Of a stretch of DNA of 64,000 nucleotides, positions 35,778 through 44,516 are shown one piece after another. The position numbers and the translations under genes were made by a program. This DNA is from Leisingera sp. SS27. GTDB taxonomy: Bacteria > Pseudomonadota > Alphaproteobacteria > Rhodobacterales > Rhodobacteraceae. The notes below the pieces were generated by a model. It did no database searches. It had not been told where the DNA came from and saw nothing but the letters and a program-made list of their open reading frames with translations. The number at the start of each line of letters is the position of its first letter. The first letter of the stretch is position 1. The stretch lies in NCBI RefSeq assembly GCF_028368855.1, contig NZ_JAQNCY010000013.1, positions 1-64,000 on the forward strand, read 5' to 3'.

Positions 35778-36118
35778 CAGCTGTCCTCCGGCCTTCCGGA
35801 AGGCCGGCTCGCAGCGCTGCCACCGTCCGCCCCGCCGCCGGTCCAGTGGTCAGCCCACCGCTGCACTGCCAGGCTGAACACGAAGCAGGCTGCGATCAGG
35901 GCGATCCAGACGGAAAAGACATAGATAATGGCAGAGGACATGCTGACCCCGCCGCGCGCTGCCGGGTGGGCGGAGGCCTCAGGCCACAGCAGCGGCAGCG
36001 CCAGCAAGAGCGCTCCGATCAGCGGCAGCAGCCGTGAAATGTCCATCAGCCGGCGTCGGCGGTAGGTCTGGCGTTCTGTGCGGGTGCCTGCCTGCTCTTC
36101 ACCGCTTCCCTGCGCCAT
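35777..36118 (-). CDS. Small membrane protein coupled to the sensor kinase
   Basis: The 113-residue protein has two hydrophobic helices (about residues 28-46 and 60-83) and polar ends. It contains no recognised domain. Its stop overlaps the kinase start by one base and it starts 7 bases after the response regulator, so it is translationally integrated with the two-component system. An internal ATG at residue 25 (36046) is another possible start. It may support assembly or signalling of the SSS-kinase, but that is inference from position only. Confidence 0.7.
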   Translation of the reverse strand: MAQGSGEEQAGTRTERQTYRRRRLMDISRLLPLIGALLLALPLLWPEASAHPAARGGVSMSSAIIYVFSVWIALIAACFVFSLAVQRWADHWTGGGADGGSAASRPSGRPEDS

Positions 36119-36125
36119 CGCGCCG

Positions 36126-36506
36126 CTATCCCTGCCCGGCCTGCGCGTGCAGGTCGCGCACGGCGGTCAGAACCTCGGCGTTGGAGAACGGTTTGGTCAT
36201 GAAGCGGGTAACACCGGCCTTTTCCGCCATTTCCCGGTCGCGCATCTGGCCGCGTGCAGTCAGCATCAGAACAGGCAGCGACTGCATATCCTGCTCTGCC
36301 CGCAACTCGCGCACAATTTCCAGCCCGCTCTTGCCAGGCAGCATCAAATCCAGAATCACCAGATCCGGCCCCGCGTTGCGGATCACCTCCACCGCAGTGG
36401 CTCCATCGGTGTGGGCATCCACACTCCAGCCATCGCGCATCAGCAGAAACCGGATCGCCTCTGTGATGTTCGGTTCATCTTCAATCAGAACAACATGCCT
36501 GCCCAT
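36126..36506 (-). CDS. Single-domain response regulator (receiver only)
   Basis: The 126-residue CheY-like receiver has acid pocket Asp10/Glu11, phospho-acceptor Asp53 (ILDLMLPGKSG), Thr83 (MLTARG) and Lys105 (MTKPF). No DNA-binding or enzymatic domain follows, so it either acts as a phospho-relay or interacts with another protein. It is the first gene of a four-gene minus-strand cluster with the small membrane protein, SSS-kinase and FliM-like gene. Coupling to the adjacent kinase is a reasonable inference. CrbR itself has an output domain, so this is not a straightforward CrbR. Confidence 0.93.
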   Translation of the reverse strand: MGRHVVLIEDEPNITEAIRFLLMRDGWSVDAHTDGATAVEVIRNAGPDLVILDLMLPGKSGLEIVRELRAEQDMQSLPVLMLTARGQMRDREMAEKAGVTRFMTKPFSNAEVLTAVRDLHAQAGQG

Positions 36507-36598
36507 CAGCAGTCTTTCCTCCCGGCGCGGTCCTGCGGCCTTAACAGCACGGACACGCGGCTATTTTTCCGCAGGTTAGCGCCCTGCCCGCATGAGTG

Positions 36599-37897
36599 TC
36601 AAAACTCTTCCTTCAGGATCGAAGGTTCGCGCCGCGCCGGACAGGCCTGGCGCGGGCAGATCCGGCAACTGGCGCCCACTGGCTGCGGATCCTGCGCATC
36701 CTTGGCACCGGGCAGGATCAGCATGACCGCACGGTACAGGGGATCCTCACCGAAATCAGGCTGCTTCTGCATCCAGGCCGTGGCCATGCAGTCAAAGGCC
36801 GCAGCGTTGCGGCCGTGCTGAACCACATTGCGCCGGACCGGCACATTGGGGTTCACCAAGGCTGTATAGAGCGGCCACAGCGGGCAAGAGGCGCCAAAGC
36901 GCGGCATTGCGAAACCGGTGACCGGTTTACGGAACAACAAGGTGCCAGAGGCATCGCAGACCACCAGCCCGGCCTCCTGCCCCAGCACCTCTTCCGGCAC
37001 CGCTGCCAGGCGGCGCAGGACCGCAGGCAGCCCGCAATTGAACCTTTCCGCCAGAACAACTGGGTTGATCCCGGCGCCGGTGATTTCGCGGCTCAGCTCT
37101 TGCAAAGGCAACGTTTGGGCGTCAGCGAGGTACTGCTCCAGCAGGGCATGGGTCAGACTGCGGGCAGCTTCGCCGGTCAAGGCGCGGGCATCCCGCGCCA
37201 GATCTTCCGGCGTGGCGGACCCGTCTTCGAGCGCCGGAAAATGGAAATCGTTTTCCTGAAAGAATGCCTCAGCTTCCTCCTGCGGCATGCCGCGGCGGTC
37301 GGCGCCGCTGCCGTCTTCATCGAGAAAACTGACCAGTGCCCGGCTGCTTTCGGACAAGCGCAGCGAATCCTGATTGAGGTTCTTGTGGAACCGGTCCCGC
37401 CATTCCGGCTCCAGCTCTCCGGTTTCTGCCAGAATCGATGCGGTGGAGCGGATCGCAGCAGCAGTCGACAGCACCTCATGCACCGAGGCCGCCAGATTGG
37501 GGTCATGAGCCAGACGGTCCGACAGGGTTTCCACCGTGCGCTCCAGCGTGGCGATGCGGCGGTGCCCGGCCGCCAAAACCTCTGCCCAGCCCGGAAAGCG
37601 GCCGGCGAACTCATCAACCCGGTCCAGTTCCGCCACCGGCACACCGCTGTCCGCCGCCGCCTCCCGCAGGGTGGAAATCAGCGCCGCCTCCGCTCCTTCA
37701 CTCAGCATCGAGGGCTCGACCCCCAGCACCCCGGCAATACCCACCAGCAGTTTGCCGCCGATTCTGCGCCGGTTGTGCTCAATCAGGTTGAGATAGGAGG
37801 CAGAGATCCCAGCCGCCCGCGCCAATTCGGCCTGGCGCATGCCCAGGATCAGCCTGCGTTCGCGGATCCGGCTTCCGGTCAGGGTGTCGCGGGCCAT
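36599..37897 (-). CDS. XRE-family short-chain acyl-type regulator (ScfR/PccR/RamB-like)
   Basis: This 432-residue protein has an N-terminal XRE helix-turn-helix (residues about 8-65: LRQ-type MRQAELARAAGISASYLNLIEHNRR, positions about 20-44) and a large ImmA/IrrE-like/DUF2083 region with a C-terminal CRICPRQACPARREP cysteine motif. Family members PccR, RamB and ScfR control propionate, acetate and glyoxylate-bypass genes by sensing short-chain acyl-CoA. The start at 37897 has GGGAGG; a TTG at 37948 does not. It diverges from an ABC transporter operon across an A+T-rich region with candidate operators. Confidence 0.88.
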   Translation of the reverse strand: MARDTLTGSRIRERRLILGMRQAELARAAGISASYLNLIEHNRRRIGGKLLVGIAGVLGVEPSMLSEGAEAALISTLREAAADSGVPVAELDRVDEFAGRFPGWAEVLAAGHRRIATLERTVETLSDRLAHDPNLAASVHEVLSTAAAIRSTASILAETGELEPEWRDRFHKNLNQDSLRLSESSRALVSFLDEDGSGADRRGMPQEEAEAFFQENDFHFPALEDGSATPEDLARDARALTGEAARSLTHALLEQYLADAQTLPLQELSREITGAGINPVVLAERFNCGLPAVLRRLAAVPEEVLGQEAGLVVCDASGTLLFRKPVTGFAMPRFGASCPLWPLYTALVNPNVPVRRNVVQHGRNAAAFDCMATAWMQKQPDFGEDPLYRAVMLILPGAKDAQDPQPVGASCRICPRQACPARREPSILKEEF

Positions 37898-38127
37898 GAT
37901 GGCGGGCCTCCCAAAATGCTTCCATTTCAACGGCTTTCTGCGATGCAAAATAAGATTATTTACAAAGGCCGCAAATGCACTGTTCAGTTATTTACAGAAT
38001 TTTCAAGTAATAAAAAGGTTTTATTGCCTGAGTTTACATAGGCCTCTCATACTGATTTTGCACGCAAAGTGCTGGTACCGCGCAGAAGTGAGGAGCTGCA
38101 AGGCACCAATCATATAGGGAGGAATAC
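37898..38127. promoter_or_regulatory. Divergent control region of regulator and ABC operon
   Basis: The 230 bases are A+T-rich. They include GATGCAAAATAAG (37942), TTATTTACAAAGG (37957), GCAAATGC (37971) and TTTACAGAATTTTCA (37991). The last resembles TTTACAGA and TTCACAAATTTTCA elements upstream of acsA. It is a candidate site for the divergently encoded XRE regulator, controlling itself and the transporter. Confidence 0.45.
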
Positions 38128-39474
38128 ATGTCCAATTTTAATGCTTCGCGCCGCAGAGTCCTTAAGACCGGTGCTATTGCAGGCGCCGGTGTGGCGCTGC
38201 CGACCATCTTTACCGCGTCTTCCGCTGCGGCCTTCACCAATGAGCCGACAGGCGGCACCGTCACCCTGGGCTTCAACGTGCCCCAGACCGGTCCCTATGC
38301 GGACGAAGGCGCCGACGAGCTGCGCGCCTATGAGCTGGCAGTCGAGCACCTGAACGGCGGCGGCGACGGCGGCATGATGAACACCTTCAGCTCCAAGGCG
38401 CTGCAAGGCAACGGCATCCTTGGCAAGAAGGTCGAGTATGTGACCGGCGACACCCAGACCAAATCGGATGCTGCCCGCGCCTCTGCCAAGTCGATGATCG
38501 AGAAGGACGGCGCGGTGATGATCACCGGCGGCTCCTCCTCCGGTGTGGCGATTGCCGTTCAGGGTCTCTGCCAGGAAGCAGGCGTGATCTTCATGGCCGG
38601 CCTGACCCATTCCAACGACACCACCGGCAAGGACAAGAAAGCCAACGGCTTCCGCCATTTCTTCAACGGCTATATGTCCGGTGCCGCGCTGGCGCCTGTG
38701 CTGAAGAATCTCTATGGCACCGACCGCGTCGCCTATCATCTGACCGCCGACTACACTTGGGGCTGGACCCAGGAAGAATCGATTGCAGCCGCCACCGAGG
38801 CGCTGGGCTGGCAGACCGTGAACAAGGTCCGCACCCCGCTCGCGGCCACCGACTTCTCCTCCTATATCGCGCCGGTGCTGAATTCGGGCGCAGACGTGCT
38901 GGTGCTGAACCACTACGGCGGCAACATGGTGAATTCGCTGACCAATGCGGTGCAGTTCGGCCTGCGCGAAAAGGTCGTGAACGGCAAGAACTTCGAGATC
39001 GTCGTGCCGCTGTATTCCCGTCTGATGGCCAAGGGCGCCGGCGAAAACGTGAAGGGCATCCACGGCTCCACCAACTGGCACTGGACGCTGCAAGATGAAG
39101 GCTCCATGGCCTTTGTGAAATCCTTCGGCACCAAATACGGCTTCCCGCCGAGCCAGGCCGCACACACCTGCTATGTGCAAACCCTGCTGTATGCAGACGC
39201 GGTCGAGCGGGCCGGCAGCTTCAACCCCTGTGCGGTTGCCGAATCTCTGGAAGGATTTGAGTTCGACGGCATGGGCAACGGCCCGACCCTCTACCGTGCC
39301 GAAGACCATCAGTGCTTCAAGGACGTCCTGGTGGTGCGCGGCAAGGAGAACCCGACCTCGGAATTCGACCTTCTGGAAGTGGTCGAGGTCACGCCGCGTG
39401 CGCAGGTGGAATACGCACCGGACCACCCGATGTTCGCCGGCGGCAACCTGGGCGCCTGCAACCCGGGCGCCTAA
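38128..39474 (+). CDS. Tat-exported branched-chain/amide ABC substrate-binding protein
   Basis: The 448-residue periplasmic binding protein of the type I (LivJ/UrtA-like) fold has a Tat-like signal with SRRRVLKTG, positions about 7-15, and a hydrophobic stretch ending SSAAAF. The mature part begins GTVTLGFNVPQTGPYADEG, with MITGGSSSGVAIAVQGL and YHLTADYTWGWTQEES as in UrtA/amide-binding proteins. The Tat signal is less usual for this class. It is the first gene of a five-gene transporter. The substrate is unclear: urea, short amides, branched amino acids and short-chain carboxylates are all possible, and the divergent acyl-type regulator hints at the last. Confidence 0.85.
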   Translation: MSNFNASRRRVLKTGAIAGAGVALPTIFTASSAAAFTNEPTGGTVTLGFNVPQTGPYADEGADELRAYELAVEHLNGGGDGGMMNTFSSKALQGNGILGKKVEYVTGDTQTKSDAARASAKSMIEKDGAVMITGGSSSGVAIAVQGLCQEAGVIFMAGLTHSNDTTGKDKKANGFRHFFNGYMSGAALAPVLKNLYGTDRVAYHLTADYTWGWTQEESIAAATEALGWQTVNKVRTPLAATDFSSYIAPVLNSGADVLVLNHYGGNMVNSLTNAVQFGLREKVVNGKNFEIVVPLYSRLMAKGAGENVKGIHGSTNWHWTLQDEGSMAFVKSFGTKYGFPPSQAAHTCYVQTLLYADAVERAGSFNPCAVAESLEGFEFDGMGNGPTLYRAEDHQCFKDVLVVRGKENPTSEFDLLEVVEVTPRAQVEYAPDHPMFAGGNLGACNPGA

Positions 39475-39490
39475 GCCAGCCGCAGGGCGC

Positions 39491-39511
39491 CGGAATTTTC
39501 GGAAAATTCCG
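39491..39511 (+). terminator. Palindromic hairpin after the binding-protein gene
   Basis: CGGAATTTT (39491-39499) and AAAATTCCG (39503-39511) form a 9-bp stem with a CGG loop. It lies 17 bases after the binding-protein stop and before the permease gene, and probably stabilises or attenuates the 5' cistron's mRNA. Confidence 0.5.
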
Positions 39512-39604
39512 TGCCGGAGACCGTACCGGCCTCCGGCTGCCCCAACCGGCCCGTCCGCTCCCCCGCCGGGCGGGCCTTCCCCAACCTGACGCACGGTGGG
39601 ACCC

Positions 39605-40627
39605 ATGGACGCCATTCTCCTGCAAATTCTGAACGGGCTCGACAAGGGCTCGGCCTATGCGCTGATCGCGCTTGGTTTGACACTTATTTTCGGCACGCTG
39701 GGCGTGGTGAACTTTGCCCATGGGGCGCTGTTCATGATCGGCGCATTCTGCGCCGTCACCCTGCAGCGCATCCTGAACCTCAGCTTTGAGCTTGTGGACG
39801 AAACCCAGAAGGACTTTCTGGGCAACCCGCTCAAGGTAAAAACCCCCTATGTGGAGGCCTGGTTCGGCCCCGACATCGGCGGCTCGATCATCGACTGGGC
39901 GGTGCCCCTGGCGATCCTCTTTGCGATCCCGATCATGATCGGTGTCGGCTATGTGATGGAGCGCGGGCTGATCAAGCATTTTTACAAACGCCCCCATGCC
40001 GACCAGATCCTGGTGACCTTCGGCCTCGCCATCGTGCTGCAGGAAGTGGTGAAGTACTTCTATGGCGCCAACCCGATCCAGACCCCGGCCCCGGACGCAT
40101 TGAATGGCGTGGTGAACCTGGGCGCTGCCATCGGCATGGACATCGTCTATCCGGTCTGGCGCGTGGTCTATTTCTTCTTTGCGGTTCTGATCATCGGCGG
40201 CATCTTCAGCTTCCTGCAATTCACCACCTTCGGGATGGTGGTGCGGGCCGGCATGGCAGACCGTGAAACCGTGGGCCTGCTGGGCATCAACATCGACCGC
40301 CGCTTCACCATCATGTTCGGCATCGCGGCCGCTGTCGCCGGCCTCGCGGGTGTGATGTACACGCCAATCAACTCCCCCAACTACCACATGGGCATGGACT
40401 TCCTGGTTCTCAGCTTTGTGGTGGTGGTTGTCGGCGGCATGGGCTCGCTGCCCGGCGCGGTGCTGGCAGGTTTCCTGCTGGGCGTTCTCGAAAGCTTTGC
40501 CTCAATGAACGAGGTCAAATCACTGCTGCCCGGCATCGACCAGATCATCATCTACGTGGTCGCAATCATCATTCTGCTGACCCGGCCGCGGGGCCTGATG
40601 GGCCGCAAAGGCGTGATGGAGGAATAA
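39605..40627 (+). CDS. livH: Branched-chain amino acid-type ABC permease (LivH-like)
   Basis: The 340-residue inner-membrane permease has about eight helices. It opens MDAILLQILNGLDKGSAYAL and carries the family motif GLTLIFGTLGVVNFAHGA near residues 22-39, plus the conserved YTPINSPNYHMG segment near 250. A long hydrophilic insertion around residues 55-90 (KVKTPYVEAWFGPD) is unusual for LivH of E. coli but common in urea/amide-type relatives. I start at ATG 39605, not the GTG nine bases earlier. It pairs with LivM-like next to it. Confidence 0.9.
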   Translation: MDAILLQILNGLDKGSAYALIALGLTLIFGTLGVVNFAHGALFMIGAFCAVTLQRILNLSFELVDETQKDFLGNPLKVKTPYVEAWFGPDIGGSIIDWAVPLAILFAIPIMIGVGYVMERGLIKHFYKRPHADQILVTFGLAIVLQEVVKYFYGANPIQTPAPDALNGVVNLGAAIGMDIVYPVWRVVYFFFAVLIIGGIFSFLQFTTFGMVVRAGMADRETVGLLGINIDRRFTIMFGIAAAVAGLAGVMYTPINSPNYHMGMDFLVLSFVVVVVGGMGSLPGAVLAGFLLGVLESFASMNEVKSLLPGIDQIIIYVVAIIILLTRPRGLMGRKGVMEE

Positions 40628-40630
40628 GAC

Positions 40631-41833
40631 ATGTTCGGACTAGACAAAAAAGACACTTCAAAGCTGATCATCGTCGCCTGCCTCGCACTTCTTGCGCCCT
40701 TTATCCTGAACCCGTTCCCGACGGACAGTGCACTGGCGCAGTTCAACGCAGGCTATCCGGACCTGATGCAGCGGTTTGTGATTTTCGGGATCTTTGCCAT
40801 CGGATTTAATATCCTCTTCGGCCTCACCGGCTACCTCTCCTTCGGCCATGCGGCCTTCCTGGGGGTCGGTTCCTACTCTGCAGTCTGGATGTTCAAGCTG
40901 ATCGGCATGAACGTGATCCCGGCAATTGTGCTGTCGGTCATCGTTGCGGGCCTGTTTGCACTGCTCATCGGCTTTGTATCCTTGCGCCGTTCCGGCATCT
41001 ACTTCTCAATCCTGACGCTGGCCTTTGCGCAGATGTCCTTCAACCTCGCCTATTCGGTTCTGACGCCGATCACAAATGGCGAAACCGGCCTGCAGCTGAC
41101 GCTGGAAGACCCCCGCATCCTGGGCGTCTCCGCCACCACGGATGGCTCGATCCCGGTAACCAACCTGTTCGGCCTGGAAATGCGCTCCACCTTCGAGATG
41201 GCTGTTGGCCCCTGGGCCTTCCAGTTCAACGCGGGCTACTACCTCTGCGCGCTGATCATGCTGGCTGCCTTCTACCTGTCGATCCGCATCTTCCGCTCGC
41301 CTTTCGGCATGATGCTGCGGGCGGTGAAGTCGAACCAGCAGCGGATGAACTACACCGGCCTCAACACCCGGCCTTACACCCTGGCGGCCTTTGTGATCTC
41401 CGGCATGTATGCGGGGCTTGCAGGCGGGCTGATGGCCTCGATGGACCCGCTGGCGGGCGCCGAGCGGATGCAGTGGACAGCCTCCGGCGAGGTGGTGCTG
41501 ATGACCATCCTCGGCGGTGCCGGCACGCTGATCGGCCCGGTGCTGGGCGCCGGCTTCATCAAATACTTTGAGAACATCTTCTCCAAGATCAACGACAACG
41601 TGCTGCACACCTGGTTCAGTTTCCTGCCCGACGGAATGGAGGATGCCGTTGTCTTCATCATCCACCCCTTCATCGGCAAGGGCTGGCACCTGACCCTGGG
41701 CATCCTGTTCATGCTTGTGGTGATCTTCCTGCCCGGCGGCCTGGTTGAAGGCGGCCAGCGGATCAAGGGCTGGCTCAGCCGCCGCAAGGCCAAGGGCAGC
41801 AACACCTCCGGCGAAACGAACCCCGCGGAATAA
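40631..41833 (+). CDS. livM: Branched-chain amino acid-type ABC permease (LivM-like)
   Basis: The 400-residue permease is the second membrane subunit. The family motif [20 protein letters not shown] lies near residues 57-76 and the characteristic [18 protein letters not shown] loop near 225-242. Start ATG is four bases after the livH stop. The N terminus is preceded by a polar ~15-residue stretch. It forms a heterodimer with LivH-like. The C-terminal ~30 residues are charged and cytoplasmic. Confidence 0.92.
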   Translation: MFGLDKKDTSKLIIVACLALLAPFILNPFPTDSALAQFNAGYPDLMQRFVIFGIFAIGFNILFGLTGYLSFGHAAFLGVGSYSAVWMFKLIGMNVIPAIVLSVIVAGLFALLIGFVSLRRSGIYFSILTLAFAQMSFNLAYSVLTPITNGETGLQLTLEDPRILGVSATTDGSIPVTNLFGLEMRSTFEMAVGPWAFQFNAGYYLCALIMLAAFYLSIRIFRSPFGMMLRAVKSNQQRMNYTGLNTRPYTLAAFVISGMYAGLAGGLMASMDPLAGAERMQWTASGEVVLMTILGGAGTLIGPVLGAGFIKYFENIFSKINDNVLHTWFSFLPDGMEDAVVFIIHPFIGKGWHLTLGILFMLVVIFLPGGLVEGGQRIKGWLSRRKAKGSNTSGETNPAE

Positions 41834-41845
41834 GGAGACAGAACA

Positions 41846-42601
41846 ATGGGTATCCTTGAAGTCAAAGACGTGGGGAAACGGTTCGGCGGCCTGCAGGCGC
41901 TCTCGAACGTGAACCTCAGCGTTCAGGAAAACTCGGTCCATGCAATCATCGGCCCGAACGGCGCGGGCAAGTCCACCCTTCTGAACTGCCTGGTGGGCAA
42001 GCTGATCCCCGACACAGGCTCGGTCATGTTCGACGGACAGTCGGTGCTGGGCCGCGCGCCTTATGAAATCAACCAGATGGGCATTTCCCGCGTGTTCCAG
42101 ACGCCAGAGATTTTCGGCGACCTGACGGTGCTGGAGAACATGATGATCCCCTGCTTTGCCAAGCGCGACGGCGCGTTTGAACTGAACGCCCTGTCCTCAG
42201 TTCTGCGGCAGAAGGACATCCTGCAAAAGGCAGAGCACATGCTGGAAGAGATGAACATGGCGGACAAGCGGCACATGCACGCCGCTGCCATGTCCCGCGG
42301 CGACAAACGGCGGCTGGAGATCGGCATGTGCCTGAGCCAGGAACCCCGCCTGTTGCTGCTGGATGAACCGACAGCGGGCATGGCGCGGGCTGACACCAAC
42401 AACACGATCGACCTGCTGAAACAGATCAGCGACGAGCGCGACATCACCATCGCAATCATCGAGCACGACATGCACGTGGTGTTCAGCCTCGCCAACCGGA
42501 TCACGGTTCTGGCCCAGGGCACCCCGCTGGTGGAGGACGATCCGCAAAACATCCGCGGCAACCCGAAGGTGCGCGAAGCGTATCTGGGCGAGTCGGCGTA
42601 A
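41846..42601 (+). CDS. livG: ABC ATP-binding protein (LivG-like)
   Basis: The 251-residue ATPase has Walker A GPNGAGKST near residue 34, the signature region MSRGDKRRLEIGM (departing from the canonical LSGG), Walker B LLLLDEPTAG near 170 and switch His in IIEHDMHVVFSLA near 208. AAGGAGA precedes the start. It belongs to the LivG branch, and the SRGD variant of the signature motif is typical of the amide/urea-type relatives. It pairs with the LivF-like ATPase. Confidence 0.92.
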   Translation: MGILEVKDVGKRFGGLQALSNVNLSVQENSVHAIIGPNGAGKSTLLNCLVGKLIPDTGSVMFDGQSVLGRAPYEINQMGISRVFQTPEIFGDLTVLENMMIPCFAKRDGAFELNALSSVLRQKDILQKAEHMLEEMNMADKRHMHAAAMSRGDKRRLEIGMCLSQEPRLLLLDEPTAGMARADTNNTIDLLKQISDERDITIAIIEHDMHVVFSLANRITVLAQGTPLVEDDPQNIRGNPKVREAYLGESA

Positions 42602-42613
42602 GGAGGAACCAAG

Positions 42614-43369
42614 ATGAACGTAAAACCCGATTTCTCCAAGAACGCCAATGTGGCAACCACTGCCCCGGCCTTCCTGTCAGTCTGGGATGTGCATGCCTAT
42701 TACGGCGAGAGTTACATCGTGCAGGGCATCAGCTTCAACGTCCACGAAGGTGAGATCCTGGCACTCTTGGGCCGCAACGGCGCGGGCAAGACATCGACCC
42801 TGCGGTCCATCGCCCGCACTGGCTCCCCCATGGTGACCCGCGGCGAAATCTGGCTGGACCACAAGCCGCTGCACAACATGGCCTCGCACGAGGCCGCCGC
42901 AGCCGGGCTGGGTCTGGTGCCCGAAGACCGACGCATCATCCCCGGCCTGACGGTCGAGGAAAACCTGCAGCTGGCGCAGATCGCCCCGCCCATCGGCTGG
43001 TCGCTGGAGCGTCTCTATGACCTGTTCCCGCGCCTTGGCGAACGCCGCAAGCAGGAAGGCGTGACCTTGTCCGGCGGCGAGCAGCAGATGCTGGCGATAG
43101 CCCGGGCGCTGGCCCGCGACATCAAGGTGCTGCTCCTTGACGAACCCTACGAAGGCCTCGCCCCGGTCATCGTGGACGAGATTGAAAAGACCCTCATCCA
43201 CATCAAGGAACAGGGCATGACAACCATCATTGTCGAGCAGAATGCGGTCCGCGCCCTGGAACTGGCGGACCGTGCGGTGATCCTCGATACCGGCGGCATC
43301 GTCTTTGACGGCACCGCCGCCGAGGTTCTGGAAAACGAGGAACTGCGCGCCGAATACCTGGCGATCTGA
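42614..43369 (+). CDS. livF: ABC ATP-binding protein (LivF-like)
   Basis: The 251-residue ATPase has Walker A GRNGAGKTS near residue 53, the signature LSGGEQQML near 155, Walker B VLLLDEPYEGLAP near 175 and the switch residues in IIVEQNAVRALEL (Gln in place of His, as in many LivF). The N-terminal ~25 residues extend before the core. The start has AAGGAGG upstream and is 12 bases after livG. A strong terminator follows. Confidence 0.93.
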   Translation: MNVKPDFSKNANVATTAPAFLSVWDVHAYYGESYIVQGISFNVHEGEILALLGRNGAGKTSTLRSIARTGSPMVTRGEIWLDHKPLHNMASHEAAAAGLGLVPEDRRIIPGLTVEENLQLAQIAPPIGWSLERLYDLFPRLGERRKQEGVTLSGGEQQMLAIARALARDIKVLLLDEPYEGLAPVIVDEIEKTLIHIKEQGMTTIIVEQNAVRALELADRAVILDTGGIVFDGTAAEVLENEELRAEYLAI

Positions 43370-43429
43370 ACCGAACCCAAGAATTCATCTCCGCGGTGCC
43401 GGCCATCCATGTGCCGGCACAGGGTCACT

Positions 43430-43469
43430 GAGGCCGGCTCCGTTTGGGGCTGGCCTCCTCTTTTTTTCT
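43430..43469 (+). terminator. Terminator of the ABC transporter operon
   Basis: GAGGCCGGC (43430-43438) pairs with GCTGGCCTC (43449-43457), a 9-bp stem with one wobble, followed by CTCTTTTTTTCT. A second 8-bp hairpin (43396-43403 with 43413-43420) precedes it. It ends the livF transcript. Confidence 0.88.
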
Positions 43470-43647
43470 AGAGCTTCAAGGCAACCAAGCATCCCGCTTT
43501 GCCACATAAACTCCGGGTATAGGCAGCGGTTTTCCGTCCTTTTCCAACCTGGCGCCTATTCAGCACGTCCGCCCTGCTCCCGATGTCGATGCCACAGCCT
43601 GCGCCAGTCCGGTGCGGCAACTGACAAAACTCGGAAAGGACCCTGAA

Positions 43648-43908
43648 ATGCGTAATTCCCTGAAGCTTCTCGCCCTTGCCCTTACCCTTCCTGCGGCGGC
43701 GGCTTTTGCCTCTGAAGGCGCCATCGGCACTGAAGCTGAAACCAAAATCCGCGACCTGCTGAAGGGTCAGGGATTTGAAATCACCGAAATCGAAGCCGAA
43801 GACGGCATGTTCGAAGCCGAAGCCTCCAAGGAAGGCAAGGAATACGAGGTGTACCTGAACGACCAGTTCGAAATCGTGAAGATCGACGATGACAACGAAG
43901 ACGACTGA
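43648..43908 (+). CDS. PepSY-like small periplasmic protein
   Basis: The 86-residue protein has an N-terminal signal peptide (about residues 1-22, cleaved after FAS) and one PepSY-like domain (IRDLLKGQGFEITEIEAEDG...EYEVYLNDQFEIVKI). The ATG at 43648 has AAAGGA upstream, preferred over an earlier in-frame ATG at 43612. The C terminus is acidic. Such proteins are often periplasmic partners of redox or sensor systems. Next to it lie a cytochrome b561-like gene and a membrane LuxR regulator, suggesting a redox-sensing module. Confidence 0.85.
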   Translation: MRNSLKLLALALTLPAAAAFASEGAIGTEAETKIRDLLKGQGFEITEIEAEDGMFEAEASKEGKEYEVYLNDQFEIVKIDDDNEDD

Positions 43909-43928
43909 TCACCCGTAAAGTCATGTCT

Positions 43929-43956
43929 CCCGGATGCGATAGCCATCGCATTCGGG
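43929..43956 (+). terminator. Hairpin between pepSY-like and cytochrome b genes
   Basis: CCCGGATGCGA (43929-43939) pairs with TCGCATTCGGG (43946-43956), an 11-bp stem with one wobble and a 6-nt loop, but no U tract. It may stabilise the upstream mRNA or attenuate transcription. Confidence 0.45.
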
Positions 43957-43973
43957 ATCAACAGGAGAATGAC

Positions 43974-44516
43974 ATGCAAAAAGACTATGTCTGGGATCCA
44001 CTGGTACGGTCGTTCCACTGGCTTCTGGCTGCCGGCTTTGCTGCCAACGCGCTGCTGACCGATCCGGACGGAACGCTTCATCACACTATTGGCTACTTCA
44101 TTGCGGCACTAGTGGGGCTGCGCATGATCTGGGGGCTGACCGGCAGCCGCTATGCCCGTTTCTCCAGCTTCCCGCCTGATCCCAGTGCCGCAGCCGGTCA
44201 ACTTACCGATATCGCCACAGGGCGGGTGCGCCATCACAAGGGCCACAGCCCCTTGGGTGCCTTAATGATCTACAACCTGCTGCTGACACTGCTGGCGGTG
44301 GCCCTGACCGGCTGGATGGCGGCCTCACCAGCGTTTCAGGGTACCGGCTGGCCGGAAGACCTGCATGAGGCGCTGGTTTCCTGGGCGGAACTCTCGGTTG
44401 TCCTGCATGTGGCTGCGGTGCTGTTCGAAAGCCGCCGGACCAAAGTCAATCTGGCGCGAGCCATGGTCACTGGCTACAAAGAGCTGCCTGAGACCGACGC
44501 GGAGCCTGCGCCATGA
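43974..44516 (+). CDS. Cytochrome b561-type membrane protein
   Basis: The 180-residue protein has four hydrophobic helices and conserved histidines in VRSFHWLLA, TLHHTIGYF, RHHKGHSPLG and SVVLHVAAV, as in bacterial cytochrome b561 or NapC-like membrane b-type cytochromes. ATG 43974 has AGGAG upstream; an earlier ATG at 43923 falls within the hairpin region. It transfers electrons across or in the membrane, donor unknown. Its end overlaps the membrane LuxR start (44513-44516) and it follows a PepSY-like gene. Confidence 0.9.
   Translation: MQKDYVWDPLVRSFHWLLAAGFAANALLTDPDGTLHHTIGYFIAALVGLRMIWGLTGSRYARFSSFPPDPSAAAGQLTDIATGRVRHHKGHSPLGALMIYNLLLTLLAVALTGWMAASPAFQGTGWPEDLHEALVSWAELSVVLHVAAVLFESRRTKVNLARAMVTGYKELPETDAEPAP

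Noticed and set aside
39596-39604. Upstream GTG start for the LivH-like permease
   Set aside because: The ATG nine bases later fits the family's usual N terminus better.
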